DNA from: a bacterium
GTDB taxonomy: Bacteria > Bacillota_I > Bacilli_A > RFN20 > CAG-826
Assembly (NCBI GenBank): GCA_019421105.1
Contig: JAHZFY010000023.1
Location: 1 to 14,808, forward strand
Direction: 5' to 3'
Length of the DNA: 14,808 bases
Shown here: positions 1-8,305 of the stretch, piece by piece
Numbering within the stretch: the first letter of the stretch is position 1
How the letters are laid out: every line of letters starts with the position of its first letter
Notes under the pieces: generated by a model
The model's database searches: none
Told to the model about the DNA's origin: nothing
What the model saw: the letters and a program-made list of their open reading frames with translations, nothing else
Translations under genes and position numbers: made by a program

Positions 1-51
1 AGATCTACACTCGATCCAACACTCTTTCCCTACACGACGCTCTTCCGATCT
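1..51 (+). other. Illumina P5/TruSeq adapter contamination
   Basis: The first 51 bases match the 3' part of the Illumina P5 oligonucleotide: flow-cell segment (1-10), an 8-base index TCGATCCA (11-18), then the 33-base read-1 primer ending CTCTTCCGATCT (19-51). This is a library artefact left at a contig end. Genomic sequence starts at base 52. Read on the minus strand, the adapter encodes the tail IGRASCRERV, well known from contaminated database proteins, and it gives the first gene a false C-terminus and a false stop at 5-7. Confidence 0.98.
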
Positions 52-736
52 CTCTACCTAATTCATATTTGTATCTAAATAAATCACGATACATTTCATC
101 TAGACCATAATATTGTCCATCGTAAGCATACAATTTATAGCCTTTAATAGGTCCAGTACAAACGATTTTTGCTGTTTTCCAATCGATGAATTTAGCGCTT
201 ATAATCGTGTCAGAAACGGTTTCTTCTTGAGTTGCATAAACATCGATTGCGTTTCCTGCACCATAAACAGCCCATAATGTCATTGTTCCTTCATTAATTG
301 GAAAATCTTCATACTCGACCAAAGTATCTAAAGATTGTCCTGCCCATGTATTTCTTGTCTTGATAATAAAATAAAAGCGGTCGGATGCTGGCCAACCATA
401 ATCATTTGGTGAGAACTCAAAATACATCCCAAAATCATTCACACCAGTTTTTTCGTATTCTTTACCATCGACACCATCTGTCCAAACATAAAAACATTTG
501 TCATCATATTTGCCGTCATCTAATTTGAAATTTAAAACGATTTTTTCAGGCACTTTAGATGGATCAATAGCTTTAACTACTTTTTGTCCAAGATATTCGC
601 CATTAAAATCATCTTCAAAAAGTGCAGACGCATCTTTGTCTTCGATAATTTTACTCGCATTAGATGAATCGTTGCTAACAACACCAAATAACAAAGGTAA
701 TGATGTCAACAAAAATACAAAACGATTTAGTTTCAT
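52..736 (-). CDS. CBM41-containing secreted pullulanase-like protein, N-terminal fragment
   Basis: Only the first ~229 residues are present; the gene runs off the contig into adapter sequence. Residues 1-28 are a signal peptide (basic MKLNR, then a hydrophobic core). Residues ~63-170 resemble the pullulanase-associated carbohydrate-binding module CBM41/PUD: FYVWTDG, then FYFIIKTRNTW, then MTLWAVYG and a D-VYA strand, in the same order as the family's VW, FIV-K and EIWLVEGDP-IY landmarks. Residues ~171-220 resemble the beta domain that usually follows CBM41 in GH13 pullulanases (alpha-1,6 debranching of starch or glycogen). The GH13 catalytic domain is not in the window, so enzyme identity is inferred from architecture. 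Start ATG at 734-736 has the SD AGGAGG (746-751). Another CBM41-bearing GH13 enzyme is possible. Confidence 0.6.
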
Positions 737-745
737 TTATTTTTT

Positions 746-777
746 CCTCCTGACAAAAATTATAACATATATGTTAT
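746..777 (-). promoter_or_regulatory. Extended -10 promoter with overlapping 16-bp palindrome and SD, pullulanase-like gene
   Basis: On the minus strand TGTTATAAT (767-759) is a perfect extended -10 element; no good -35 is visible. A perfect 16-bp palindrome, ATAACATATATGTTAT (762-777), overlaps the -10 hexamer and could be an operator. The start point would fall near 752, giving a very short leader that begins close to the SD AGGAGG (746-751). The promoter follows the upstream gene's terminator directly, consistent with an independent unit. Confidence 0.55.
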
Positions 778-790
778 TTTTAAAAAATAT

Positions 791-815
791 AAAAAAATAA
801 AAGGCAAAGCCCTTT
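791..815 (-). terminator. Intrinsic terminator of the endonuclease operon
   Basis: Read on the minus strand, AAAGGGC-TTT-GCCTTT forms a short stem with one bulged G (815-800), followed by a T-rich tract including seven T (797-791). It lies just after the TAA stop (819-821) of the endonuclease gene. The stem is modest but the position is right. Confidence 0.6.
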
Positions 816-818
816 ATT

Positions 819-2960
819 TTATTTTTTGATAAATTTTCGTTGCTTTATTATCACATAACTTATCACTGTTATAGATAAAATTGACAATATTACAATGATG
901 GAAACTAGTGCATCAGATGGGAGTGACAGGATATATGAATTAGCATTATTGGTATCTAAAGTTCTTCCGATGAAATTTGGATACTCACTAACTCCATATT
1001 TTAAAACGATATAATCATATCTTTCCATTGCTTTTGAAACATTGGATTTATTATTAACATCAGCTTCCCTTAAAATTGTTTTTTCTGCTTCTGATAATTT
1101 ATTAAAGTCCTCTTTTAATTCATTCCAAACATTCTTAGATGGTTTTGTAACGCCATTATCACATGTTAATGTCGTTAAAAATTTATTAGCAAATTCATCT
1201 GCAGTAGTAGGTGTTAAAGGAGGCGCAGATTGTTCTAACTTAAACAATTGAATTGGTTTTTGTGTACTAGTATAGTATCTAAACATGCTGGCACCTTGAT
1301 TATATTGCAATGCATAATTTGATGATGAATTAACAATTTTTATCTCGTTTTCGCTGATAAATTCAATTTTATGTGTTTGCTTGCTAGCACTTAATATTGG
1401 CGTTTTGCTTGAATTAGATAACCATTTATCATGATATTTAATTTCAAAGTTATCAATGCCTTCAATAATTTCAAAAGAATAAGATTCGTATGGTTCAAAC
1501 TCAATCGTATTTCCATTAATAGGTGCGACGATAAAGTTATCAGCTTTTCCACCATCGTTGATATTGAAAACTTTAACATTATTTCCTTCTTGATAACCAA
1601 TTAAATATGTGCCATTCCAATCAGCTAAGTCCTCACATACTTTATTAAATCCATCGTTTACCAAAGCAGGTGATACTTCAACTACACAAGCAGCCTTAAT
1701 GTTTTTAAATTTTATAGATGTTGCACTGATAGTAGCGGTTCCAACTTTTAAACCTTTGACTAAACCATTTGCATCTACGACCGCAACGCTTTCATTTGAA
1801 CTTTTCCAAACAACTTCTTTACTAGCATTACTTGGTGTTGGAGTGACACTTAATTGCAATGTTTTATTAACATTAATAGAAGCATTTGTTTTATTCATGG
1901 TCAAATCAGTTAAAACAACCGGTTCACTTACTTTAATTTGGCATCTTGCCTCAATATTTGTACCTTCGATATTTGTAGAAGCAACAATAGTAGTTGTTCC
2001 TTTATTTAAACCTTTTACGTTTCCAACCTTATCAACTGTAGCAATAGAAGCATCTAAAGTAGAAAAAGAAATAATTCCTTCACCATTTTTAATGGTTGCA
2101 TTAATTTTTTTAGTTTCACCGACTTCTAAATTTAAATTTTCATCCATTTCAATATAAGGATCATCTGGAGTTATTGTTCCATCTCCCCATATCGCATTTG
2201 CGTATTCAGGATGATCGACAAACGGGTTACGATTGCCTTGTAAATCATGGACGATATTATTTCTATAAATATCTCTATTATCTACAGGATCAACTTCATA
2301 ATGCCATCTTAAACAAGTTTCAACATCATCAAAAATCGATGTGATGCTATAACCATAATAAACTGCGCAATACATGACCGCTCTTGCAACTTCACCTTTT
2401 GCTTCATCACATGGTTCAAATAAGCCTCCACTTTTGTAACAGTCAGTCAAATATCCATGTACTTCTTGTCGATTAGAAGATGTGTGAGCCACTTCTCCAA
2501 AGCTTAAGCTACCTCGATAATTGTTGATTTGCCCTTCACAAGCATAGATATTGTGATTGTCTTTATCACTAGCGGGAAATCTACCTTGAGGATAGATATG
2601 TTCTCTATTCCAAGTATCTAATGAATACGAACCGACATGGGAATTCTTTTTCATTGTTAAACGAGTATATAAACAGCGAATAGAATCACTAAGATTTTCA
2701 GCTTCGTCAGCTTTTTCATATCTTGACCAATCATAACTTGGGCTTCTAGGGCGATTATAAGTTCTTAAAGAGTTTAATAAATCATCCTTAACCTTTCCTT
2801 CGCTAGATTGATAATAATTTGTTGCATAATCAGGGGTTTGTGTTCCACTCCAAGCATAAGCAAAGTTGACTTGTGCTTTAAAAAATAATAAAGATGTACT
2901 TAACCCTACTAATAATGACGAAACAAAAAACAAGCTTTTAATTTTATTTACTTTTTTCAT
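819..2960 (-). CDS. Surface-anchored endonuclease I family protein with Ig-like domains
   Basis: A 713-residue secreted nuclease. Residues 1-36 are a signal peptide. Residues ~45-260 are an endonuclease I (EndA/NucM/Bsn, His-Me finger) domain: WNREHIYPQ (117-125) with the E120-H121 pair, DNHNIYA (134-140), N146/N147 and R149 of the metal-binding part, and the closing GNRNPFVDHPEY-IW block (242-258). Two Big_2-type bacterial Ig-like domains follow (~268-346 and ~350-430; V-GLN-GTTTI and V-GLKVGTATI strands), then an unrecognised beta-rich region (~440-577), a helical domain (586-667) shared with the other nuclease in this window, a TM helix (~683-705) and a basic KQRKFIKK tail. There is no LPXTG, so the TM holds it in the membrane facing out. 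The SD GAGGT (2967-2971) lies 12 bases or less from the upstream dehydrogenase stop, so the two are cotranscribed. Likely role: degradation of extracellular DNA/RNA. Confidence 0.88.
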   Translation of the reverse strand: MKKVNKIKSLFFVSSLLVGLSTSLLFFKAQVNFAYAWSGTQTPDYATNYYQSSEGKVKDDLLNSLRTYNRPRSPSYDWSRYEKADEAENLSDSIRCLYTRLTMKKNSHVGSYSLDTWNREHIYPQGRFPASDKDNHNIYACEGQINNYRGSLSFGEVAHTSSNRQEVHGYLTDCYKSGGLFEPCDEAKGEVARAVMYCAVYYGYSITSIFDDVETCLRWHYEVDPVDNRDIYRNNIVHDLQGNRNPFVDHPEYANAIWGDGTITPDDPYIEMDENLNLEVGETKKINATIKNGEGIISFSTLDASIATVDKVGNVKGLNKGTTTIVASTNIEGTNIEARCQIKVSEPVVLTDLTMNKTNASINVNKTLQLSVTPTPSNASKEVVWKSSNESVAVVDANGLVKGLKVGTATISATSIKFKNIKAACVVEVSPALVNDGFNKVCEDLADWNGTYLIGYQEGNNVKVFNINDGGKADNFIVAPINGNTIEFEPYESYSFEIIEGIDNFEIKYHDKWLSNSSKTPILSASKQTHKIEFISENEIKIVNSSSNYALQYNQGASMFRYYTSTQKPIQLFKLEQSAPPLTPTTADEFANKFLTTLTCDNGVTKPSKNVWNELKEDFNKLSEAEKTILREADVNNKSNVSKAMERYDYIVLKYGVSEYPNFIGRTLDTNNANSYILSLPSDALVSIIVILSILSITVISYVIIKQRKFIKK

Positions 2961-2972
2961 AGATGGACCTCG

Positions 2973-4139
2973 TTAAAAACACTTATTTAAAATATCTAAA
3001 ACTTCTTCATTGTTTAACTTTTTAAAACCAAAAGAAGATGTGTTAACACTATCAGCAATATCTTTCAGCATCTCTTGAGTGGCGCCTAATTCTTTTAAAG
3101 ATGTAACCATATGTGAATCTTTAATAAACTTTTCTAAACAATCCAATCCTTTTAAAGCAATTTCTTCATCGCTAAGATTTTTAGGATTTACATCAAATAC
3201 TTCAATAGCAAAACGTTTAAATTTTTGTAAACCAAATTTATAAATATGACGATAATATGGAATGGAAATAGCCGCTAAACCCATGCCATGAGCACAATCA
3301 GTATATGCACCTAATTGATGTTCAATGGAGTGCACTAACCAGTCTTGATCTTTTCCTTTTCCCACTAATGTATTCAACGCAAGAGTCGCAGTCCACATGA
3401 TGTTACTTCTTGCTTGATAATCTTTAGGATTTTTAATAGCTATTGGGGTTTGTTTAATCAAACATTTCATTAACCCCTCAATTAAATAATCCGATACGTT
3501 ATCATCATCGTTTGAAAAGTATTGTTCCATCAAATGAGACATAATATCAAAAATACCTGAAACCATTTGATACATTGGAACAGAATAAGTGTATTCAGGG
3601 TTTAAAATTGAAAATTTAGGGAAAACTTCATAATCAAATACTCTTCCTACTTTTAATTTTGAAGATACGTTTGTAATGACAGAACCACCATTCATTTCTG
3701 ACCCAGTACCAACCATTGTCAATATGCTAGCAACAGGCACGATATGGTTATCAACTGGTTCTTTTAAAATCCAATATTTTTTCCAAGCGTCTTCTTTACA
3801 ATACGCGCTGACAGAAACACCTTTAGCAAGATCAATAACAGAACCACCACCGACAGCTAAAATTAAATCGATGTGATATTCATTGACTAAATTGACACCT
3901 TCCATCAACTTTGCATATGTTGGATTTGGCATAATATTAGCTAGTTCAACGATATGTTTATCACATTCTTTTAAAATCTTAACAACTTCATCATATAGGC
4001 CGATTTTTTTAATTGAACCACCTCCATAGGCTAATAAAACATTTTGACCGTAATGAGATAGTTCATTTTTTAAATTAGATAAAGAATCTTTACCAAAATA
4101 AATTTTTGTTGGATTACAAAATTGAAAATCTGCTTTCAT
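2973..4139 (-). CDS. Iron-containing alcohol dehydrogenase (YqhD/BdhA type)
   Basis: A full-length group III Fe-ADH of 388 residues, matching the ~387 of YqhD. It reduces aldehydes to alcohols (or the reverse) with NAD(P)H in the cytoplasm, as in butanol dehydrogenases. The N-terminal half is the dinucleotide-binding fold: YGGGSIKKIGLYD (38-50) and GGGSVIDLAKG (97-107). The metal site is intact: D198 and H202 in GIFDIMSHLMEQYF, H270 in HSIEHQLGA and H284 in CAHGMGLA, the spacing seen in FucO and YqhD. The SD AAGGAG (4147-4152) abuts the TAA of the ZIP gene upstream (4153-4155), and the nuclease gene starts 12 bases downstream, so it sits mid-operon. The physiological substrate cannot be told from sequence; fermentative aldehyde disposal is the usual role. 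Confidence 0.93.
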   Translation of the reverse strand: MKADFQFCNPTKIYFGKDSLSNLKNELSHYGQNVLLAYGGGSIKKIGLYDEVVKILKECDKHIVELANIMPNPTYAKLMEGVNLVNEYHIDLILAVGGGSVIDLAKGVSVSAYCKEDAWKKYWILKEPVDNHIVPVASILTMVGTGSEMNGGSVITNVSSKLKVGRVFDYEVFPKFSILNPEYTYSVPMYQMVSGIFDIMSHLMEQYFSNDDDNVSDYLIEGLMKCLIKQTPIAIKNPKDYQARSNIMWTATLALNTLVGKGKDQDWLVHSIEHQLGAYTDCAHGMGLAAISIPYYRHIYKFGLQKFKRFAIEVFDVNPKNLSDEEIALKGLDCLEKFIKDSHMVTSLKELGATQEMLKDIADSVNTSSFGFKKLNNEEVLDILNKCF

Positions 4140-4152
4140 AAATATTCTCCTT

Positions 4153-4962
4153 TTATAATAAAAGTTCTAATAGCATCATAATAACAAAACCAAAGGCAAA
4201 CGACCAAATACCAAAATGAGTTGATGAAGATTGCTTAAATTCAGGAACAAGATCATCAATCGTAACATAAATCATTGCCCCAGCAGCAAAAGATAATAAC
4301 CAAGGCATAGCTAAATCAGCGATAATAAAAGTGAAAAACATCGTAATAATAGCAAATATTGGCTCAACAATTCCACTAGCTAAACCATATAAAAATGCTT
4401 TTGGTTTAGAAACACCATCTTCTAACATTGGAATAGATACAGCAGCGCCTTCAGGTAAATTTTGAATTGAAATTCCAATGCTTAATGCTAGAGCAGTAGA
4501 TATTGCCAAGTTCATTTCTTCAACTGTTCCACCTTTATATAAAATGCCACATACTAAACCAACAGCAATGCCTTCAGGAATATTATGCATCGCAACCGCT
4601 AAGAAAAACTTCAATCTTTTAGTAGCGTTAATAGAAGGCAAACCTTCAGAATTTTCCTCTTTATTAATATGTATATGAGGAACAAGTTTATCTAAAAGAT
4701 ATAAAAATAAACATCCAATTAAAAATCCGCCTACAACAGGTAAAAAGGCTAAATTCCCATAACCTTTTTCAGCATCGCTTAAAGATGGATTCAACAATCC
4801 AAAAAAAGAAGTAGAAATCATGATTCCACTAGCAAGACCTACTATGATGGATGATGTTCTACTTGAAAATTTATTTTTAAAAAAGAAAACCAACGCTGAA
4901 CCAAGCGTGGTCGCAGCAAATATGGATGTAATCGATATAATAATTGCAATTGTTGGAGTCAT
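4153..4962 (-). CDS. ZIP family divalent metal transporter
   Basis: A 269-residue polytopic membrane protein of the ZIP/ZupT family, which imports Zn2+ and other divalent metals. The two signature metal-binding motifs are intact: HNIPEG in TM4 (126-131) and QNLPEG in TM5 (167-172), with E200 in the following TM (IVEPIF). A short variable loop with HIHIN (96-100) lies between TM3 and TM4, as in the family. About eight hydrophobic helices are visible. I chose ATG at 4960-4962, which has a weak SD-like GAGTGG five bases upstream; an in-frame GTG at 4969-4971 adds three residues. A minus-strand TATAAT (4981-4976) lies just upstream and could give an internal promoter with an extremely short leader. 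The gap to the upstream gene is 42 bases and to the downstream dehydrogenase only 13. Confidence 0.92.
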   Translation of the reverse strand: MTPTIAIIISITSIFAATTLGSALVFFFKNKFSSRTSSIIVGLASGIMISTSFFGLLNPSLSDAEKGYGNLAFLPVVGGFLIGCLFLYLLDKLVPHIHINKEENSEGLPSINATKRLKFFLAVAMHNIPEGIAVGLVCGILYKGGTVEEMNLAISTALALSIGISIQNLPEGAAVSIPMLEDGVSKPKAFLYGLASGIVEPIFAIITMFFTFIIADLAMPWLLSFAAGAMIYVTIDDLVPEFKQSSSTHFGIWSFAFGFVIMMLLELLL

Positions 4963-5004
4963 AATTACCACTCATATTATATATGAATGGTTAAAAATAT
5001 ACTA

Positions 5005-5859
5005 CTACTTATAATAATCCACCATTTTTAAAAACACATAATAACTAATATTGCTAGTTTTTAAATATTTCACTTCTTTATTGCTATGAGAGTAAGTTAT
5101 TAATAAATAATCATCTTTACCATTTTGCCATATATTGAATAATTCTAACGAATATCTTTGATTAGATAGAGTATCATAATCTAGAAAATGAATGGATTTA
5201 TTAAAATCAAATTCTTTTAATTTTTGTTCGATGTTTTCGTTTTTAAATGGAGTGTTAATATTATTAACAAAAATTAATTCATTTTCTACATTCCCTACTT
5301 TAAATTCATCAATAAAATTAAAAGCGGAATTAATATCGTTTATAGATTCATCTAGTTCAATATAAGAAACATAATACTTATCATCGCTAGATGTTTCATT
5401 TAAATGATAGACAATGAGATTGTTATCATTGATATCAAACCCATAGATCTTTTTAATGTGTTCATCATGAATTTCAAATCTTTGTTGTAAAGATATCCTG
5501 ATTTTGTTGAAGATTTTTGCTCCTTTATCTATTGAACTTTCATTGCCGTTTAAAGAAGAATCATATAAAAAGTAATGAATTGCTAATCCTGATGAAATGG
5601 AAAATATTGAAACAATTGAAAATAAATATAAAGGATTAGAAAATATTGGTCTTTTGATTAATGCTATTACTTTATAAATAATCCAAGCTAACGAGCCTAT
5701 ACTTAAAATCGTAAATAAAATTGCTAAACACCATCTTAATTCTAATTTCAAGGATGTTAAAACTATTAAAGCAATTGAAAAAACAATTAAAACAATAGCT
5801 AGCATCAAAAAATAAAATAGATAACTACTAAAGATGTTTTTACATTTATCTTTATTCAT
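5005..5859 (-). CDS. Three-TM membrane protein of unknown function
   Basis: I do not recognise this 284-residue protein. Three hydrophobic helices are visible (~11-36, ~41-67 and ~75-99), then a soluble region of ~185 residues rich in D/N/E/K with predicted mixed alpha/beta character and no motif I can name. I chose ATG at 5857-5859 because it overlaps the upstream MazG-like stop codon by 8 bases, a classic translational-coupling arrangement; no SD is visible. A TTG 39 bases further upstream would add 13 residues but deepens the overlap to 47 bases. The gene ends with two TAG stops in tandem (5005-5007 and 5002-5004), evidence that TAG works as a stop in this organism. Confidence 0.7.
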   Translation of the reverse strand: MNKDKCKNIFSSYLFYFLMLAIVLIVFSIALIVLTSLKLELRWCLAILFTILSIGSLAWIIYKVIALIKRPIFSNPLYLFSIVSIFSISSGLAIHYFLYDSSLNGNESSIDKGAKIFNKIRISLQQRFEIHDEHIKKIYGFDINDNNLIVYHLNETSSDDKYYVSYIELDESINDINSAFNFIDEFKVGNVENELIFVNNINTPFKNENIEQKLKEFDFNKSIHFLDYDTLSNQRYSLELFNIWQNGKDDYLLITYSHSNKEVKYLKTSNISYYVFLKMVDYYK

Positions 5860-6181
5860 ATTTATCGTACTTATCAGATTTTCCTTTGCATTTATCAATA
5901 GGGTATTTTAATTTATTTTTCTCCATTTTGTTTAAGATTATTTCTTTAATATCGAGGTTTAGTTTTTCCGCTAATTGGATGCAATAAGTTAAAACATCAG
6001 CAAGTTCTTCTTTAACATGTTCTATATCAAAATTATTATCATCCCATTGAAAACACTCTAACAATTCATTTGATTCAATTGATATTGATTTTGCTAAATT
6101 TGAAGGTGTATGAAACTTATCCCAATCCCTAACGGTCACAAAATTATTAATTTGATTAATTAAAAAATCTAATTTATCCAT
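5852..6181 (-). CDS. MazG-like / dCTPase-type nucleotide pyrophosphohydrolase
   Basis: A 109-residue all-alpha NTP pyrophosphohydrolase of the MazG/DCTPP1 (RS21-C6) group, which hydrolyses (d)NTPs to monophosphate and pyrophosphate and cleans the nucleotide pool. The family hallmarks appear in order: RDWDKFHTPSNLA (18-30), the Mg-binding ExxE at E36-E39 within SIESNELLE, FQW (44-46), the second acidic motif EExxD at E58-E59-D62 in KEELADVLTY, and NKLKYP (89-94). The length is typical of the family. The SD GGGAGAAG lies just upstream of the ATG (6179-6181). It is the first gene of the minus-strand cluster and divergent from the second nuclease. Exact substrate (dCTP or others) is not visible. 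Confidence 0.87.
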   Translation of the reverse strand: MDKLDFLINQINNFVTVRDWDKFHTPSNLAKSISIESNELLECFQWDDNNFDIEHVKEELADVLTYCIQLAEKLNLDIKEIILNKMEKNKLKYPIDKCKGKSDKYDKYE

Positions 6182-6194
6182 ATTCTTCTCCCAC

Positions 6195-6232
6195 TATTAA
6201 TTAAAAACATCTTACCATATAATAAAAATATG
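6195..6232 (+). promoter_or_regulatory. -10 element placing the nuclease start codon at the transcription start
   Basis: A perfect TATAAT (6218-6223) ends six bases before the ATG of the plus-strand nuclease (6230-6232). A start site 6-8 bases after the -10 would fall on or next to the A of ATG, and no SD exists in the upstream bases. This predicts a leaderless mRNA. The -35 is weak (TATTAA at 6195-6200, 17-bp spacer). The whole divergent intergenic gap is only 48 bases. Confidence 0.5.
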
Positions 6233-8275
6233 AAGACAATATTTTTTGGTTTAACAACCGCGCTTTTATTAGCACCAAGTTTTTATTTTAAAGAAAATGA
6301 CAATCGTGTTTTGAAAAACGAATCATACGCCTATGTAGGTGATTACTATCAAAGTATCACTGCCACAAGTGGAAATGAATTATTATCACAGATAAGAGAT
6401 TTGATGGTGTCCACTCATAAAACTTATACAAGTTATGATGATTCTGGTAAAAACATGAAACAAACTCAAGTTGATTATGATCCAAGTAACCCAAACACGA
6501 GATTGATTGATTTTTACACGCATGCCTCAATGGCTAATCCATGGAATAGTGGAAATTTATATAATCGTGAACATGTTTGGTGTCAATCGTTATCTAATGG
6601 TTTATGGGGAGACACATTAGGCGGTGCTGATATGCACCATATTAGACCAACATTTAAATCAGTTAACTCCTCTAGAAACAATCGTTATTATTCGGAATTT
6701 GATAGTTCTATATCTGCTACAAGCAAAACATACACATATGAAGGTAAAAAATATGATTATGGTTTTACTTATGGTGCGGATTATTTTGAGCCAATTGATA
6801 AAGTTAAAGGTGATGTAGCAAGAATAGTTTTATATATCTTTACGCATTATAATTCTCCACAATATTTAAAAATAAATAATTTAAACACTTCCACTACAAA
6901 CATCGGAAACGTGGTAAGCAATGATAAGGGAAGTGGTAATCTACCTATAACTAATTTAATTCAATTCGTTAATAAGACAAACAATAAAGAAAATGCTTTT
7001 GATATGTTGGTTAGATGGAATCAACTAGATCCGGTAGACCAATTTGAAATCAACCGCAACAATGGTGTCTATGCCATTCAAGGAAATAGAAACCCATTCA
7101 TTGATTATCCTGAATATGTCGATGCTATTTGGGGAGAAACCAGTATTGAAGAAGGCAATCTAATTAGATTAGAAGTTAATCAAAATTATCAAAAAGAAGT
7201 CGGTTTTAACGCAAAATATGATTTAAATAGCATAAAAATTAATGCCATCTATGATAATGGAACAACAAAAGATGTTACATCATTATGCGCGTTTTCCACT
7301 ATCGATACATCTAAATTAGGCAAACAAGTATTAACTGCATCCTATCAAGGAATGTCTATAGATATTAATGTAAGAGTTACAAACACTATTAGTTCTCCTT
7401 CAACAGGTATCATAAAAACGTATATTGGTGCGCCAAATAAAAACACTTGGTCTAACAATAATAGCGATGGCACAATTAATAATGTTATTTGGCATCTATC
7501 AGGAACAATAGGCGGAGATGGAAGCATTTATTTTGGTACGGATTCAAATAAAGGTGTTCAAATAGGCAAAGCAGCAGCACCATATACATCATTAACTATT
7601 TATAGTAATCATTTTAAAAATTATGAAATAGAAGAAATAACCGTGGAAACATCAGGAGCAAGTAACATAAATGCTAATTTAGTTGTAAAAGTTAATAATA
7701 ATACTTATCAGCCAGGCTCAACTAAAATTAGTTCAGCAAATGATGCATATACATTCACTGGTGCATCAAAAGGAAATGTTGAATTGATTTATAGTCAAAC
7801 TTCTTCTAAAGCAATTTATTTAAAATCAATTACAATAAAATATAAAGAAGCTAGTGGCCCGGCCTACACCCCTAAACAACAAGCAAGTGCATATGCAGAT
7901 TATTTTATAAATCAAACAAGTAAATATTGTTTAGGTAATAATGCTAATCATGATGCATTTATAAAGATTGTGGATGATGGCGTTTGGCAAGATTTAAAAA
8001 TAGAATATGAAGCAATGTCAAATGAAGCCAAACAAGAATTCTTAAATCATGAAGAATCAAATGTTGCTATGGCTTATGAAAGATATTCATTAATCGTCAA
8101 TAAATATTTTGATGTAGAAGATTTTGCATCATTAAGAACTAATACAAAATTAAACATCAACAATATGATAATGAGCAATGAAACAATGATATTTACAATT
8201 ATGTTGTTGGCAATTGCGGTATTCACATTATGTATAGCCTTATTCATTTACGATAAAAGGATTAGAATAAGATAA
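6230..8275 (+). CDS. Second surface-anchored endonuclease I family protein
   Basis: A 681-residue secreted nuclease and the only plus-strand gene. Residues 1-~34 are a signal peptide, with a short n-region (MKT). Residues ~37-301 are an endonuclease I (Bsn/EndA) His-Me domain: YNREHVWCQS (111-120), DMHHIRPTFKSVNSSRNN (134-151) with its HH and Asn metal-site residues, GDVARIVLYIFTHY (194-207), and RNPFIDYPEYVDAIWG (287-302). Next come an Ig-like domain (~310-383), an unrecognised beta-sandwich-like domain (~400-540), the helical domain shared with the other nuclease (~551-637), a TM helix (~651-674) and a basic KRIRIR tail. The C-terminal TM should hold it on the cell surface. It is not a close copy of the first nuclease: the catalytic domains differ in length and in the middle motif (DMHHIRP against DNHNIYA). 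It lacks an SD. Confidence 0.88.
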   Translation: MKTIFFGLTTALLLAPSFYFKENDNRVLKNESYAYVGDYYQSITATSGNELLSQIRDLMVSTHKTYTSYDDSGKNMKQTQVDYDPSNPNTRLIDFYTHASMANPWNSGNLYNREHVWCQSLSNGLWGDTLGGADMHHIRPTFKSVNSSRNNRYYSEFDSSISATSKTYTYEGKKYDYGFTYGADYFEPIDKVKGDVARIVLYIFTHYNSPQYLKINNLNTSTTNIGNVVSNDKGSGNLPITNLIQFVNKTNNKENAFDMLVRWNQLDPVDQFEINRNNGVYAIQGNRNPFIDYPEYVDAIWGETSIEEGNLIRLEVNQNYQKEVGFNAKYDLNSIKINAIYDNGTTKDVTSLCAFSTIDTSKLGKQVLTASYQGMSIDINVRVTNTISSPSTGIIKTYIGAPNKNTWSNNNSDGTINNVIWHLSGTIGGDGSIYFGTDSNKGVQIGKAAAPYTSLTIYSNHFKNYEIEEITVETSGASNINANLVVKVNNNTYQPGSTKISSANDAYTFTGASKGNVELIYSQTSSKAIYLKSITIKYKEASGPAYTPKQQASAYADYFINQTSKYCLGNNANHDAFIKIVDDGVWQDLKIEYEAMSNEAKQEFLNHEESNVAMAYERYSLIVNKYFDVEDFASLRTNTKLNINNMIMSNETMIFTIMLLAIAVFTLCIALFIYDKRIRIR

Positions 8276-8276
8276 A

Positions 8277-8302
8277 AAAACCAAGGAACTATACTTGGTT
8301 TT
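8277..8302. terminator. Bidirectional intrinsic terminator between convergent units
   Basis: A perfect 9-bp stem AAAACCAAG/CTTGGTTTT (8277-8285 with 8294-8302) with an 8-base loop. On the plus strand TTTTAATTT closes the nuclease gene; on the minus strand a run of seven T follows and would close the secreted-protein operon. It begins one base after the plus-strand TAA and only four bases beyond the minus-strand TAA at 8306-8308. Confidence 0.85.
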
Positions 8303-8305
8303 AAT

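Noticed and set aside
1609..2157. Plus-strand 182-codon frame opposite the first endonuclease
   Set aside because: It lies wholly inside a well-supported minus-strand gene with clear domains, and no SD or family similarity was seen. The other plus-strand frames within genes are rejected for the same reason.
5860..5898. TTG start adding 13 residues to the three-TM protein
   Set aside because: It has no SD and would enlarge the overlap with the MazG-like gene to 47 bases. The downstream ATG gives a typical 8-base coupled overlap.
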